In this document: positions 5,855 to 6,805 of the stretch, in pieces | Layout: each line of letters begins with the position of its first letter | How positions within the stretch are numbered: the first letter of the stretch is position 1 | Assembly: GCA_044370935.1 (NCBI GenBank) | Contig: JBILUQ010000218.1 | Coordinates: forward strand, 1-6,805 | From: Chth-196 sp044370935 | Lineage (GTDB): Bacteria > Verrucomicrobiota > Verrucomicrobiia > Chthoniobacterales > Chthoniobacteraceae | Direction: 5' to 3' | Length of the DNA stretch: 6,805 nucleotides | Program-made: the position numbers and the translations under genes | The notes under the pieces: generated by a model | Seen by the model: only the letters and a program-made list of their open reading frames with translations | Told to the model about the DNA's origin: nothing | Databases searched by the model: none

Positions 5855-6721
5855 GTGAATACAGTAAATCGACTCACCAGAAACACGCCCTATTACGACC
5901 GAAACGAGGCCGGTGAATTTCTCGCGCAAGAAATCCTCCTTCATCTGGGAGGGGGAGGCGCAGCCACTTTGCCAGGGCACAGGTTGAAGGGGACTTCATC
6001 GCCGGCGCGCCGAGAGCCGGTGGTGGTGATCGGACTGTGCCGGGGAGGCGTGCCGGTTGCGCGGACCGTGGCGCGGATCCTGCGGGTGCCGTTTGATTTT
6101 CTGGTGGTGAGGAAGCTTGCGTCGGAAGCGAACCCGGAGCTGGCGATCGGCGCACTGGCTGAGTACTGGCAGGCTGACTCCCCGCGGGATGACGGTAAAG
6201 AAAAGGATCAGGGGGAGCGTTTGCGCTCGGACGTTCAACGAAAGCAGGGGCCAAGCGAGCCTACAAAGAAGCCGAGATTGCCCCCCGATTCCGGACACAA
6301 CTTTGGAGTGATCGAAGTGCTCAACCGAGATGTTCTCGCCCACATACCTGATGCGGACGCCGCCTTGGCGAACGCCAGAGACAGGGAGACTGCAGAGCTC
6401 CGTAGGCGGGTGATGATGTACCGGGAGGGCTCGGCCCCGGAGCGACTCGAGGGCAGGCGTGTGGTTCTTGTCGACGACGGGGCCGCGACGGGTGCCACCA
6501 TGAGGGCAGCGATTGCATCCGCAAGAAAACGGGGTGCGGCTGAAGTCATCGTTGCGCTGCCCGTTGCTCCAGAGGATGTGTGCGGCGAGTTGAGCCAAGA
6601 GGCGGATACGGTTATCTGCCCTTGGACACCGACTTTCTTCATGTCCGTTGGCTCGCATTACACTCATTTTCCGCAAGTCGAGGACGAGGAAATTTGCGAG
6701 GTCATCCAGAGGTACGCGTGA
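5855..6721 (+). CDS. Phosphoribosyltransferase family protein with internal hydrophilic insert
   Basis: A type I phosphoribosyltransferase-fold protein of 288 residues from the GTG start. The PRPP-binding loop VVLVDDGAATGAT lies at 203-215. Before it come GLCRGGVPVA (60-69) and the VVRKL strand (84-88), and after it VALPVAPEDVC and FFMSVGSHYTHFPQVEDEEI near the C-terminus. This layout matches the stand-alone bacterial group represented by Mycobacterium Rv0571c, whose substrate is poorly defined, so no named reaction is claimed. Two parts are longer than usual: a Gly-rich stretch about 32-53 before the first strand, and a charged, proline-rich segment about 104-149 (Asp, Lys, Arg, Gln, Pro) between GALAEYW and FGVIEVLNRDV. 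The latter is probably disordered. Both flanks remain in frame, so the gene appears functional. It stands alone behind the icd terminator. It could also be annotated as a putative phosphoribosyl transferase of the ComF/Hpt-like superfamily. Confidence 0.88.
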   Translation: MNTVNRLTRNTPYYDRNEAGEFLAQEILLHLGGGGAATLPGHRLKGTSSPARREPVVVIGLCRGGVPVARTVARILRVPFDFLVVRKLASEANPELAIGALAEYWQADSPRDDGKEKDQGERLRSDVQRKQGPSEPTKKPRLPPDSGHNFGVIEVLNRDVLAHIPDADAALANARDRETAELRRRVMMYREGSAPERLEGRRVVLVDDGAATGATMRAAIASARKRGAAEVIVALPVAPEDVCGELSQEADTVICPWTPTFFMSVGSHYTHFPQVEDEEICEVIQRYA

Positions 6722-6730
6722 AGGGGGGGC

Positions 6731-6740
6731 AAAGGAGGTG
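6731..6740 (+). promoter_or_regulatory. Strong Shine-Dalgarno-like sequence near the right edge
   Basis: AAAGGAGGTG is a near-perfect complement of the 16S rRNA 3' end and lies 10 nt after the phosphoribosyltransferase stop. No ATG, GTG or TTG follows at normal spacing. Two frames are open to the window edge: one contains GTG 6738, which overlaps the site, and TTG 6759, which is too far; the other contains an ATC at 6749. A downstream gene may begin here with a rare start, or the match may be accidental. The 84 bp from 6722 to 6805 show nothing else I can name. Confidence 0.3.
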
Positions 6741-6805
6741 CTAGCTGGATCACGAGCGTTGTATCTGCTGATTTGGTTACCGCGCTGTCTCGAAGAAGAG
6801 GCGTC

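Noticed and set aside
5668..5886. Minus-strand open frame of 72 codons between icd and the phosphoribosyltransferase gene
   Set aside because: It runs through the icd terminator stem and T-tract and the next gene's start, and has no family resemblance.
6731..6753. Resemblance to the 16S rRNA 3' end (GGAGGTG and CTGGATCAC)
   Set aside because: The two pieces are short, in a different order and orientation from the rRNA end, and no rRNA sequence surrounds them.

Overview
The window reads as ordinary chromosomal DNA of a moderately GC-rich Gram-negative-type bacterium. The SMP-30 remnant, the sugar-type MFS permease with a long loop before its last helix, and the aldo/keto reductase subtype recall Verrucomicrobiota, perhaps Opitutaceae. 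That placement rests on remembered family resemblance, not on a marker gene or a search. Most starts lack a clear Shine-Dalgarno sequence.

Layout from left to right: (1) minus strand, running off the left edge, the N-terminal 240 codons of a divergent aldo/keto reductase (<1..722); (2) a 125-bp divergent intergenic region with a GC-rich inverted repeat and T-tract; (3) plus strand, endonuclease III (nth, 848..1639) with a long basic tail; (4) starting at the base after the nth stop, a decayed SMP-30/gluconolactonase gene (1640..2359) that lacks its N-terminus and carries two compensating frameshifts; (5) about 250 bp with no sure gene, possibly another gene remnant; (6) an MFS transporter (2609..4195) closed by a strong terminator; (7) NADP-dependent isocitrate dehydrogenase (icd, 4334..5602), followed by nested palindromes and a second strong terminator; (8) a phosphoribosyltransferase (5855..6721) with an unusual hydrophilic insert; (9) 84 bp to the right edge holding a near-perfect Shine-Dalgarno sequence with no recognisable start codon behind it.

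The genes do not form one pathway. Nth is base-excision DNA repair and Icd is a TCA-cycle enzyme. The permease and the dead SMP-30 gene were plausibly linked by sugar or sugar-acid metabolism, and the reductase may belong to the same theme. The two strong terminators isolate the permease and icd as separate transcription units. I see no defence system, mobile element, CRISPR array or RNA gene and no convincing new multi-gene system. The points most worth a second look are the reductase that has Met at two of its four catalytic positions, the nth/SMP-30 deletion junction, the palindromes before the icd terminator, and the phosphoribosyltransferase insert.
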